Assembly: GCA_013400115.1 (NCBI GenBank) | Contig: VXBP01007153.1 | Location: 493,285 to 557,284, forward strand | Source: Rhinopomastus cyanomelas | Lineage: Eukaryota; Chordata; Aves; Bucerotiformes; Rhinopomastidae | Length of the DNA: 64,000 nucleotides | Direction of reading: 5' to 3' | Shown here: positions 37,198-48,500 of the stretch, in pieces | How the letters are laid out: each line of letters starts with the position of its first letter | Position numbering within the stretch: position 1 is the stretch's first letter | Notes under the pieces: generated by a model | Seen by the model: only the letters and a program-made list of their open reading frames with translations | What the model was told of the DNA's origin: nothing | Databases searched by the model: none | Translations under genes and position numbers: made by a program

Positions 37198-37334
37198 ACA
37201 GAAAAATCCCAGAGATTGTTTATTCACAAGCAGAAGACAAAGACACCAAGCCAGCTGATAAAAAGCTGAGAGATAAAAATGCAGGATACAACCAGGGCGA
37301 TCATGAAGATGCTGAAAAAGAATTAGAGCTCCTG
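37198..37334 (+). CDS. PPP1R3A: PPP1R3A exon 3 (137 bases)
   Basis: The acceptor is TTAACTCTTCAG and the donor is CTCCTG|GTAAGT. The first two bases complete Asp286 (G|AC); 45 codons follow (residues 287-331), including KIPEIVYSQAEDKD and, at the end, EDAEKELELL. The ending corresponds to the conserved Glu-Lys-Glu-Leu-Glu-Leu run in mammals. Intron 2, separating it from exon 2, is only 110 bases, whereas intron 1 is 23 kb. The segment is acidic and probably disordered, linking the glycogen-binding domain to the long C-terminal region. Confidence 0.93.
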
Positions 37335-39570
37335 GTAAGTGTTATACAATTATATCTACAGTATTAAATTATTTGAATCCATTTATGCTTCAAAGCTGCT
37401 GAAATGCCCCCTTTTAACAGAGCTGACTGATGTACTAATTTACAAATGTAAAGCCTTGGTCTGTATTTTCATTGAATCTCTAACTGACTTAACAATAGAA
37501 GGTGCTTTGATTTCAGTACAGTGCTTCAACTTTTTCTGGTCTTAAATTAATGACTTCTCACATTTACTTCTTTACCAGAGGATCTAAATGACAGCTTGAA
37601 GGAAGTAGAGGAGTGGCATTTCAAAAAACCTACACCCCCCACAGACACCCCCTCCAGTCTCTAGGATGAGAATATTCTTAAATAAATGCTTTGTATTTCA
37701 GAAAATTCATATATTTATGGAACTGTTTGCTTTTGGCATTTTTAGAAGATAACTATGGAACGTGCTGCAGGAGCAGAGTAGACACCCGTCTGTATTAGCA
37801 GATTTTCCTATATCAGTACTCCACCTAATTTTCTTCTAGTAAATTTCACACTCTGTGAACATCCAGTCTATTTGGATTTGCGTGTGTGTGTGTCTGTGTG
37901 GTTTGTCTTGCATTTTTCAGTGTGAAAGAAAAAATGGCAATAAATGAGACGCATGGAGCAATCTATTATTCTCAGTGTCTGTTCTCAGCTCCTATCATTT
38001 GGGTGCATAGATTCATAATCGTAGATTATAATAGCTATCACCTGTGAAAATGTGAATGCTGAATCAGACAGGAGAAGAAGATGGGAGCTTCTCTTTTCTT
38101 TTTTTCCTTATTAATAGGGAAGGATTAAAATCCCTGTATTTGAATATAAATTTTTCTTGTCTTTTAGTTAAAAAAATGGTGAAAATTATTCTCTAATGCA
38201 GGCCCTTTTACTGCCTGGAAGTTGACATCTCCTTTTTTCCTTTTTTATGGCAGTACATGAAAAAGGAAGCCCTCTAAAACCCCTTGTTTTTCCCAGTCCA
38301 CCCAGTTACAAATAGCAGGATCAAATATGACCGTTTGTTTATCAATTGCCAGGATTGTCCACACAATAAATGAAGGGGGAGCTATAATTTAGATGTTAAT
38401 TTGCACGATGCGCTCTTTAATGAATTAAACAATGAAGGCTTATAATAGATGGAAATACAACCAAATCTTTGAGATGCACAAGCATTGGCTCACAAGACAG
38501 CTGTGCAGTTGACAAGTAACATGAGCCTTATGTGAGAAGAAGGGGAAATCGTAAGATTTGCATATAATTATTGAGATCATGCAAATGTCAGTTATGAGGA
38601 TGGGAAAAAAACACAGGCATCTCACTGTTAAATCCTGACAGTTGGCATCACTGAAGAACTCAAATACACTTGAGCACTGGTTGGCAGAGGGTCATTAAAA
38701 CAGAATTTGCAGAGACATTAGCTCCCTCACTTTTCTTTGAGTGACGTTTTACTATTAATAGTTTGCAGAGGCTTTGCAGAAAACATATTAATAAGAGAAA
38801 CTGTAATGGGGGTATCTGCAGCAAGTGCAAGTGCATAAAGGGGTGCCCGAGAAGCTGGCCTCTAATTGATCAGCTACTGCTATCAGTGTGACTGTGCTAA
38901 AGTGAGAAGAGAGTGCAATGACAAGCAGGCATAGCTGAATAATACAATATGATATTTGGAGCTAGGAAAGAGAGTGATTAGTTTCTGGCCTTTTACTTCA
39001 CTAATCTCATTTCCAACTCATGTCTTACCAGATTGTCTAAAACCAGTCTAGTTTGAAGCCTGTAAAATAGTCCCCGAGAGAAATGAAGCACAGATAATCC
39101 TTACGGTATTTGTCAGTCTGAAATGTGTCTTTGTTTTACTGGACAATACTGTACATTGCTGGGCTTTGATGTACTGTATCAATGCCCTTATTTAAGCACC
39201 AATCCTTCCCCCTTGCCCCGTCTTTCCAAACCTAGAACTGAATGTATAGAGAATGAATTAGCCTCCCTTTAAGGGAATATTCTCTTCAGATTTAATTTGT
39301 ATAAAATATACTAGCAGCTTACTGAACTCATGAATAAAGAGAGAGGGTCCTGAATGCCATTTTATTTCCTGCTCCTCTCAGCATCGCCATAAAGCTCATT
39401 ACCTATGTTAAAAAATAGACACAATAAAATTTTGCAAATGGTTTGGAACACGTTTCCATAAAAGCTTTGTTAATGAAAACAAAACTTTCCACAATGGAAT
39501 CCCACCTCCTTCTTTTGGTATATTTTTGCAAAGTGCTTTTTGATCATTCTTTTCTGTTCTATTGTTTCAG
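37335..39570. other. PPP1R3A intron 3
   Basis: The intron is 2236 bases, GTAAGT to ATTGTTTCAG. No repeat was recognised except a short TG run at 37881-37900. The stretch 38340-38960 is unusual for an intron in this window: it is free of mobile elements and rich in TAAT-type motifs, compatible with an enhancer. That is inference only. Confidence 0.7.
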
Positions 39571-42078
39571 CTAAATCAGCACTTCCCCGAAGCCAGAGGT
39601 ACCTCTTCCAGAGATGAAAGGAATCTGTACACAACAGAACCCGTTAATTTTCCAAGTGAACCAGAAAGATTTAAGGAACTAACCTCTATAGAAAGAAGCG
39701 GTGCCTTGCACCCTGTGCCTATCAGTTCCTCACCTGAGAATGCTTCACAAGAGATACAAGGAGAGTTAAAAGGCAAAGTCAAGTGTTCCCTAAGAGATTA
39801 TAACGGCCAGCCATCAGGGGCAAAAAGTGCTGCTGGCTCAGTAAACAGCACTGCGTGGTCTTTGGAACATACTGGTACCGGTGAAAGCCTTTTATCTGCA
39901 AAACACTTCTCTGGGACAAAGCAGAACGAGGCTGATGATATTTCAGCTACTGTCTCAAGCCAACAAGGAGAGAGCCACGCAGATATTTCAAGAGGTGAAA
40001 CAGAGAGTGCCTCGAGAAGTAAGACGATGGGGAGGTTATTCATCAGTGAGGATGCTTCTGATACCTCAAAAGGAGCCTCTGAAACGAGACTAGAAACCAT
40101 TTCTCCAGAGCATGATGAATCCATGCAGTTAAATGCATGCGTAGCAGGAACACTGGATGGCAATGCTAATCCAGCTCCGGAGCACCAGGCGCTGCAAACG
40201 CCTCACCCAACTCTGGATTCATTGTTGTCAGACTCTGACAAAAATGAGGGAAAAATCAAGATGATTGAAAGAAAAGTTCAGGAACATAAAAAAGGAGACT
40301 TATACACCGACGTATTTGCACACGCTGATGTCGCAATAGCATTCACAAAAAGCCAAGATATGGAAAAAAAAGAAGTTGGGGAAATGTCAGCAAAGAACTC
40401 TAACACTGACGCAGGGAAGGAGCAGAAAGTAATCGAAGTAGCAGATTTAGAACTAATCGGCGAGGAGGAATCACCCCAACCTTTGAAGTCCCATAGAAAA
40501 CACACCACCAAAGCGTTGAACACGAGGCCACTGTCAGCCAACGACAACAAACAGGCAGATTCCCTAGAATCCTCTGCAGGGGATGAAAAGAGAGCTGGAG
40601 ATGCTTGGGAACACAGAGGATTCAGAAGGTTAAAAGACAGAGGAAAGTCAGACAATACAAGTAAAAAAAGACTGATGGGAAAGGAAAGTGAAGCAAGTCC
40701 TGCAGAGCAGAGGTGGCAAGAAACAGGCAGCGAGGTTAGATGGGGAGCAGGAGGAAACACAGAGCCTTGGAGCATGGCTTCCACAAAGGAGGTGTTTACC
40801 TGCCAGGAGGCAGAGAGTTGTGAAAAGTCTTCTGTCTCTGAGCAGGGTATTACAGGGGAAGCAGAGGCAGGTACAGCTTACATAATTAAAACAACATCAG
40901 AAAGTGTTCCAGAAAAAATGTCTGCCAGTGAAAGAGCAGTAATTGCTGAGCTACCTCAAGAGACTGCACTAAGTGACAGGCCCACAGAGGAAAAGGAAAC
41001 AGCGTTTGATACACATGAAGGGAGAAATGATGGTTCACATTATGCTCTTTGTCAACTCAACACAGTGGGTGGATTATGTGACACTGAATTTGAAAAGGAA
41101 TCAGTTTTAGGTATTTATAATGCACATGTACATGAAACACCGCCAGGAGAAACGATGTCTATATGCAACAGCAGGGAAAGATGTGCCCAAGCACAGCCAG
41201 ACACAGGCAATATTTTACCTGTAAGAGAAGCCATAAAGGCTTCTGCTGCAGGAAAGGAAGAAGGTTGGGGACGTGATTTACACTCAGAAGTATCTAAACA
41301 TCCCCCAAGCACTCAGAAGCAGCCATATAGGCAGGAGGCAGAAGGGCTGTGTAGGGAAGAAAGCCACCTTGATGCAGCTTCTTATGTACATGCTAAAGCT
41401 GAAACAAAAATGCCACCTTCTGGTACAAATGCTGTGTCCAGTTGTCATTATAAAAGCTCTTCAGCAACATCTTCTGAAGGGTTCACTGTGGCAGAGAGTA
41501 TGGGGTATCGGTATAGACAGTTTGAATTCCAAGCCATTGACAAGGTTGCAGCTGAGTCAGGGTATGATTTAAGTCTGCCAAAGGAAAGAGCACGTAGCAA
41601 TATCTCCCCTGAAAAAGAAGTACCTCCCACTTCAGACACAGCAACTTCTAGTGAAGGAAAAGGAAGGAATACAGGTCTATGTTTTCATCAAGCCGAGGTC
41701 AAACAAGAAGTGTCATCAAGGCTGGAGGTTTCAATTAGCAAGCCTATCAGAGAAGTTGGAGGAACAGGCTCTCAATCTGGCTGTTTAAAAACTGAGGGGG
41801 AAATGACAAACTGGAGTGATGACACACAGAAGAAAAACCAGCACGTTTCTGATTCTGTAGATACTTCTACCCAGAAAAGTGAAGCACTTAAAATACCAAG
41901 TGAGTCTTCAGATTTAAAACATATCGCTTGCAAAATCATTTATTTCTTCTTCTTCCTTCTATTTGCTGCGACACTCTACCAGTACGATTTGATGGTTTGT
42001 CTTACACTCTACCTGTTCTCCTTGTATTGGCTATACTGGCAAGGAGGAAGAAACAAGGAATCTGTCAAGAAGGAATAG
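39571..42078 (+). CDS. PPP1R3A: PPP1R3A exon 4: long disordered region and membrane anchor
   Basis: The exon encodes residues 332-1166. It begins LNQHFPEARGTSSRDERN directly after TTGTTTCAG, in phase with exon 3. Most of it is hydrophilic, rich in Ser, Glu, Lys and Thr and probably disordered. A stretch at about residues 755-830 (EAGTAYIIKTTSESVPEKM through THEGRNDGSHYALC) is recalled as nearly the same in mammals, while the surroundings have diverged. The C-terminus has a hydrophobic segment at about 1119-1154 (starting IIYFFFFLLFAATLYQYDLM), the membrane anchor that places the protein on sarcoplasmic reticulum, followed by the basic tail RNKESVKKE. The stop is TAG at 42076-42078. The frame is intact. 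Confidence 0.97.
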   Translation, partial: LNQHFPEARGTSSRDERNLYTTEPVNFPSEPERFKELTSIERSGALHPVPISSSPENASQEIQGELKGKVKCSLRDYNGQPSGAKSAAGSVNSTAWSLEHTGTGESLLSAKHFSGTKQNEADDISATVSSQQGESHADISRGETESASRSKTMGRLFISEDASDTSKGASETRLETISPEHDESMQLNACVAGTLDGNANPAPEHQALQTPHPTLDSLLSDSDKNEGKIKMIERKVQEHKKGDLYTDVFAHADVAIAFTKSQDMEKKEVGEMSAKNSNTDAGKEQKVIEVADLELIGEEESPQPLKSHRKHTTKALNTRPLSANDNKQADSLESSAGDEKRAGDAWEHRGFRRLKDRGKSDNTSKKRLMGKESEASPAEQRWQETGSEVRWGAGGNTEPWSMASTKEVFTCQEAESCEKSSVSEQGITGEAEAGTAYIIKTTSESVPEKMSASERAVIAELPQETALSDRPTEEKETAFDTHEGRNDGSHYALCQLNTVGGLCDTEFEKESVLGIYNAHVHETPPGETMSICNSRERCAQAQPDTGNILPVREAIKASAAGKEEGWGRDLHSEVSKHPPSTQKQPYRQEAEGLCREESHLDAASYVHAKAETKMPPSGTNAVSSCHYKSSSATSSEGFTVAESMGYRYRQFEFQAIDKVAAESGYDLSLPKERARSNISPEKEVPPTSDTATSSEGKGRNTGLCFHQAEVKQEVSSRLEVSISKPIREVGGTGSQSGCLKTEGEMTNWSDDTQKKNQHVSDSVDTSTQKSEALKIPSESSDLKHIACKIIYFFFFLLFAATLYQYDLMVCLTLYLFSLYWLYWQGGRNKESVKKE

Positions 42079-42424
42079 CAATTATTGATTGACAGCTACA
42101 CTCAAGATCCATGTTCAGTACTCTCCAATCCCTCCAAAGCATTTTCACTGTTATAGAGCTTATTCATTGTTAGAAACAAAGCAAAATTCCACTAATACAT
42201 CTTTTTTAAAAGGCTGCATATGAAGTTGAGTCTTTATATAAGTGATTAGACTATGTAGGACCATTCTGTTTGGATCATTAAGCACGTATATGAACATGAG
42301 TTCTTTAGCATGTCAAGTTGAAACGAAGTACATCCCTTGTTCCCTAGCAGGATATGAAGAAGAAGCAATGCTTCATATCTCTTTAGTACTTCAAACAACA
42401 CTTCCTTGCATTCATTTCTTTTGC

Positions 42425-42430
42425 AATAAA
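42425..42430 (+). promoter_or_regulatory. Candidate polyadenylation signal of PPP1R3A
   Basis: An AATAAA lies 347 bases after the stop codon, followed by T-rich and TGTGTG-like sequence (about 42436-42463), the usual arrangement of a cleavage site. Another AATAAA at 42895-42900 could give a longer transcript. Confidence 0.6.
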
Positions 42431-42894
42431 GCTTCATTTTTATTTTTTTCTAAGATTGTGTGACATAACACAAGGAACAACATAAAAACTAGCTATGTAT
42501 TTTGGTTGTGCCATTGCAGTTGAGAATCTGCTGTTGTAAGTCGCCAGTACTCTAAGGCAGATGGCATCCACTGATCTATATTTTTTTCAAAATTCTTATT
42601 TCACTGTTTTGACTTAGAGCTCTGGTGGTACCCTGTTTGAAAAATGCAAGGCTTTGACTTCAGTAACTTTCAGGGCTTCACTGCATAGCAGCGTAGATGC
42701 AGTTTTTCTACTCTGAAGAGGTTTGAGGACGCAGCCACAGGCTTCTTTTCACTCTCTCCTGCGCACAAATGTTGGTTTTTGTAAATCAGAGAAGTGTAAC
42801 ATGACTGAGAATTTCACTGACGTGTTATTTCAGTCAAAGCAGTCGAATGACATTTTTTTCATCAGTGGTGCTTGAGCATCTCTGCAAAGTATTA

Positions 42895-42900
42895 AATAAA
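42895..42900 (+). promoter_or_regulatory. Possible distal polyadenylation signal of PPP1R3A
   Basis: An AATAAA about 820 bases after the stop, in a T-rich context. It would extend the 3' untranslated region. Usage cannot be judged from sequence. Confidence 0.35.
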
Positions 42901-45448
42901 TTTTTCTAAAGGAGTGCTACGACTGTGCTGAGCATATCTGAATTAGTTTTACTGGTTTTTACTGTGGCTTGTTACCTAGAACTGATCAAACACCAAGAGA
43001 AAACACAGGGCATAGCCCTCGCGTTCAGTGAAGAGGCTTTACGTGATTTGGATAAGGCAGAAAAGCCTGGTGCCTGCTCTAAGGAGAGCCCACGCTGATC
43101 CCGTGCAGCAGCAGTTCCACGGGGCAGGTACGCTGTTGGCTCCGCTCATCCAGCATTGTGGGCTTTCCACAAAGGCACAAAGTTTGTTCAGGAAGAAAAG
43201 GATCGTGCTGCACTTCATTTCCCAGTCACAAATGCTGTCATGAGTCATGTGTTAAACGAAGCACCAAGGCCACCTAAGGTGTTTTTAGACTGTTTCCTTC
43301 TCCTTGCTGGCACTGTGAAGTGACTGTGAAAGGCCTGGGTGCCAGTTATACCTGCAGCTACATCATAGTGAAGCTATTTACTTACTAGCTTAGCTCTGAA
43401 ATAAATCTTTTAAAGTCCACTAAAAAGTTATTCACATGTTTTAGGATTGTTAAGAAACAGCTACAATTCCCAGTCCAAGGCCTTCTTTAGTCTAATTTAT
43501 TCTGTAATTGTTTAAGCAAAATTAATAAAATTCAGAACAATGACAAAAACCCAGGTTCCTCTCTTGTTAGGTAAATGTTCACTGAACCAAAGCCTTCAAA
43601 CCCATGTTTGAATTTCTTCAGCTTTACCAAACTTGGGTCTTCCATCTACCAGGATGTGTTTTAACCACCGGACTACTGTTGTCTGGAAAATTCTGGTCCA
43701 CAGGGTTTGAAAGTCCTGTGCATAGGTGGGTTCCGTCTTTCTCAGCTGAGTTAAGCTGAAAGTGATCCTGCTCAAAACAATAGACACTTTGCTCTGTGTT
43801 TGAGGGTCATCTGCAGCTCACAATACAGGGGACTTCTCCCGGAGCTTTGGTCCTAAAAGAGACATGTAATGGCTATTTCTTAGAGAAGTCTCAATCAAGA
43901 CATGGTCTAAATGCTTAGGCTTCTGAGACGGCTAAGTGCCACTAAGTATCTTGGACACAGGCTTTATTGCAAGCAGTGCTTAGCAGCTCAGCCACCATGG
44001 AAGTGAGAAAGCCCAGCTGTGTTTTTTTTTGAATCCTGGAGGCTCCAAGGAGTGAGTAAACTTTTGGTCTTTCACCTGGGAGCCATGATATCACTGAGCC
44101 ATGGGAACCTGTGTGCTTGTCCACTGTATGTTGTGAGTGGTTTCTCTCCTTGATGTCAACCAAAACCATTTCATTGATTGTCAAAGGTACAGCTCAGCTG
44201 ACTGGACAGCAGGAAAACATGTCAGGGATAACTGATTGTCTCAGGACTATGAGTGGAGGGACGTTGTTGGATAGAATCAGTCTCTAGAGAATGTAAAAAT
44301 GTTATGGAGGGCTTAGGAGAGCCAATATGACCTGTAAAAAAGATGCAGAACATAAATAAAAAGCCTCTATTAATACGTGAAACACGAGTGGGCTTTTACT
44401 GTATGTCATGATGTGTTTAAACCAGTTGCTAAATATCTGCTAGGAATTAGCTAGGTTACTCCAGTCTCCAGGGAAAGCGAGCTTCAAAGAGAGGTATCCC
44501 TGTGTCCCACAGGTTATATATCTGGGTCTGCCATTTTAACACATGCAGTCATTCAGATCTGGAATTTAGGGTAAATATTTGAATGTTAGAATAAACATAT
44601 TTCATCTACATACAAGTGGAATATTGTTAGCATTTCTCAGGTTTGGAATGGGATTTTATGGTCTATATTTAAGATATTTAGTCAGCATATGGTACCTTAT
44701 GATTGCAAAACAGAACCCTAGAGGGATCTGTGAACACAGGTGCCCTTAACTTATGTACTTAAGACAACAAAGCAAGTGATTTTATAATTTTTATTTATCA
44801 TTTGATAAGCTATCTGTAAAAAACCCTCTTACTTTTGTTTGTAATATGGAAGCAACTCTTTTACAACATTGGCAAAATATTTGGCTTTTACTTATTTCAG
44901 GGAGTAAGTGATGTGTTGTGTTTTTGCAGTGACTCACATCTTGCTTCCCTATTAGGCATCAGTAAACACACTTCTAGTTAATGCTTTCATTTCTAGTAGT
45001 TTCTAGTTATTTCTCCAAGCTACGTGACAGAAAGTAGGTATGTTCCTGTGTGGCAGGCCCCTGTCCATGAAAGGTTCAGCTCTGATATGAGCATGCTTGC
45101 CTTACTATATGTTGTATACACATCTCATACCACGGAAGCTATGTACCATGGCTATTATCTGAACTATACTAATAGCAAATGAATTAACTGTCTTATTGCA
45201 GCATCTCTGACCTGTTAAAGTTACTTAAATCTATACTCAGGAGAGCAGGCAGAGGGTTGGGAGGAAGTTCTTCATCTAAATACCTTGCTGGGAGACAGTG
45301 AAAACAAGCTATAACATTAATGATCCAAATATTTGCTGTGATTAATTTCTTGCTGCTTGTTATCCATCAGTGAGTTTTGGCTCAACAGCACATAGGCTAC
45401 AGAAAAAAAACCTACAGCCTTCAAAAGCCTATCTAACTTTGGAAATGA
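42901..45448. other. Intergenic DNA, nothing recognised
   Basis: Downstream of PPP1R3A. No coding exon or repeat family was recognised; open frames are short and overlapping. Confidence 0.5.
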
Positions 45449-45501
45449 GAAATCACAGAACATTAGAGATTGGAAAGGACCTTGAAAGATCACCTAGTCC
45501 A
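45449..45501 (-). mobile_element. CR1 3' end, very short
   Basis: The minus strand reads TTGGACTAGGTGATCTTTCA followed by CCTTTCCAATCTCTAATG and a TTCTGTGATTT tail. Only the last 50 or so bases of the element are present. Confidence 0.85.
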
Positions 45502-48500
45502 AAAATTAGGAAGACAGAATATGAACTAGATCCCTAAAGGAAGGTTAATATGGTAATGGTCACTATGCTAGATGTTAGGTGCCCAGTGGTGTCTGCATCA
45601 CTGAATAAATCACCTAAAATGTCCAGTCATTCCACCTATGAATGAGTTTCAAAATAGACAATGTGTTAATTAGGGAACTGCCAAAGTTATCTCACAGGAA
45701 ACCCACACTCGCCCTACCAGAGGTTTTAGATATTTAATGCTGGGTGGCAGGGATAGGTTTTTATCAGATCAGGCTTCATATCCTGCAGCCCTCTTGTGCA
45801 CTGAGGTACTTAAGCTGCTGCTTTCAGAAACAGAACACTTAGCAGAAAACAATCCCAGAGTTTTGTGACTGGAGAGAGGAAAAGTTTAACTCCTGAAAAC
45901 ACTGTTCCGGGACTGTATCAGTGCCTCATGAACTGTGACTGTAGAATTGTTCTGTGAAATTATCAAAGGAAAAAGGGTGGTTGATAATTTCTGCATTCTG
46001 AGCAGGCATGAACTAGGTGAACTGAGTCATTTAATGAGGGACGTATGTGTGACGTGGTGGTACGTGAGATGTGTGTGTGTGCATGTGCGCGTGGGTGGCA
46101 CTAGGACAAGTGAGTGGAAAGGTGAGAACTAGGTTTCCTGGGTGAATGGAGAAGAAATAATAAACTGAATGGCTAATTGGAAAGTTTCTGAACAGTCTTC
46201 TCTAGAGACGTGAAAGTTTAATAAGATCTGAGCAGGCTGAACAGATAACAAAAATACATTATTAGTTATATAAAGTAGTAAAAATGAAAGTATATGCTAG
46301 CTTCTTTTTGTAACTTGTCAATTACCACTTAACGGAGTTATAATAGAGAGTATCTTGCCCTTGACTTTAATATTCAATGACTCAAGATATAAGCATAGCT
46401 CTGAGCACCAGAAATGGTCTTCTCAGGGTGCTGTAGCTCTACAGAGATGGACAGCCTCCACCTTAAACCACGAACCTGCCTTGTGGCCATTTACACAGAT
46501 CAGTACCCAATGACAAGAACCTTGTGCCTCAAGAGAAAGCAAAAGTTATGTGTCAGCCTGTAGTTATTAGTGCAGAAATGTAAAACTGATGGTAAATAGT
46601 TAAGTTCCTGTGATCCCTGTGTTGTCTAATGCACTTCAGAGCCACCTAAGAGCTGCTTTAATTTCTTTCTAGTATACATGGCTGCAGGATAGTCAGATTC
46701 CTGTGGGCCACGAGGCATGAACGTGCCTCACATATGTGTGAAGGCAAGGAGATCACAGGACATGTAGACTCAGACGAGCCACTGTATCAGTTGTATTTAT
46801 GTGGAAATTTCTTCTCTCCACCAAAGGGTCTTTCTGGTGCTGAGAGTGGCAACTGCTTGTGCCCCTGGCACTGCTTTCTCTAAGGGAGGACAGAAGATAT
46901 CTCCATGCTGCTATGCCTCCCTGGTGTTTCTGAAGGGGGAATAAGAACTGTCAAGGGACAGACAGTGAAAGAAACAGGTTTCTAATTAAGGTCCCTTTAT
47001 GAAAGAGGAATGCCTTCTACTCCCAGGGCAATCAGGGACAATTAGGAGCAGTCTGAATGCTTTAAATACAACCGTGACCTGTTTGAGGGAAAATCCTGGT
47101 TAAGCTCCTCAGAAACTCCTTATTTCTTCCTGCAAGCCATATGCCTTCCTCTCTCTCTGCGTTATAGGTGAGCCAAGATCCACTACTGATAAAGACAAGG
47201 TTAGGAGCCTGTGTCGGTTCCTTGCCTCCTTGAAGGTCCTAGTCAGTTGACTGGCTCGGGGCAGCCAGATGCCTTAATTCTAGTTCTGCCATCTCGGAGG
47301 TCGGCAAAACTATGGACAATGAGTCAGCAGTCACAGGGCCACTTGGGTTGACCCCATCACAATTTCATATCATGGGGGACAGAAGTCAAAGATTATGTAT
47401 GAAAGAGAAATAGTGGGGGATAAAATACTGTTAGTGTTTGCCTAACGGAAGGACAATCTAAGTACTAACAAGAACCCTTCTACATAAATTTGAAGATATT
47501 TCAGTGTCTAATCCTTGTATATAATGCAGTATTTTTGTAGAATTATGTCAGTATTACTAATAAAACTTACAAAATAGAAAGAAGAAAGGAACTGAGTGAG
47601 CTGGAAAAGTGAGAGAAAACGCAAGCAAGCCAGCATGCATTTGCCTTGTTCCATGGCAGGCAACAGATTCACAAGTAGGATAAATTTTTTTCCAAGCACG
47701 GGTTGAGCTAGTGATCAACTCTTCACTGTACTCTGAGACATACTGCACTCCAGGAAAGGGCACAACCTCAGACAAGCTTTTTCATTTCCTTGCCTTGTAT
47801 ATTAGTAATAGTAAAAAATATCATCAGTAATAGGCAGTTAATGAAGGCTCTTTTCCTGAGGGCAAAGGCAATGCTTCTGTGCTGTTCTGTTGAGGTGAGC
47901 AGGCTGCTGTAAGTCCAGAGAATTTGGATGGTGTGGCTGGGATGTGCCAAGGCTCACTGTGCTGGGACTTTGCTCCCACCTTTCACGTACACCCATTCAT
48001 GTGACCGTTATCAATCACTTAAGCCACCTGTGTCCTGGAGCCACCTATGCCCTGAAGGGTGGACACTAGCCTTCCACCTTACGTTAACATGCATGGTGAG
48101 CTGCACGTCTAGCAAGGCATTCTTTCATTTATTAGTAGATGATACATAATTTGCTGTAAATAAATGTTTAAATAAGCTGTTATCACCTTGAAATTTTCAA
48201 ATATTGCACAACATACAGTGCAAGAAACTCAACACTAGCAACTGCCACTGTGACCTTTTAGAGTAACTGATCTGGACTGACTTACACCTGTAGCTGTACA
48301 TCATCTGTGAGTGCAGACATATCAAGTGAGCAGCAAACATGATGACTTTTCAGGAGTGTGCTGTCTGATAATGCGTAAGGCCAATAGCATGACTTGCCAT
48401 GTACTTTCCCTTCAGATCTACAAAAGTCAAGAACTTACATATTCAATAAACACTGATTATAAAGTAGATTAATGGCACCTGTAATTGTATTTTTAATAAA

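Noticed and set aside
40278..40784. 168-codon minus-strand open frame
   Set aside because: It is antisense to PPP1R3A exon 4 and explained by its composition.
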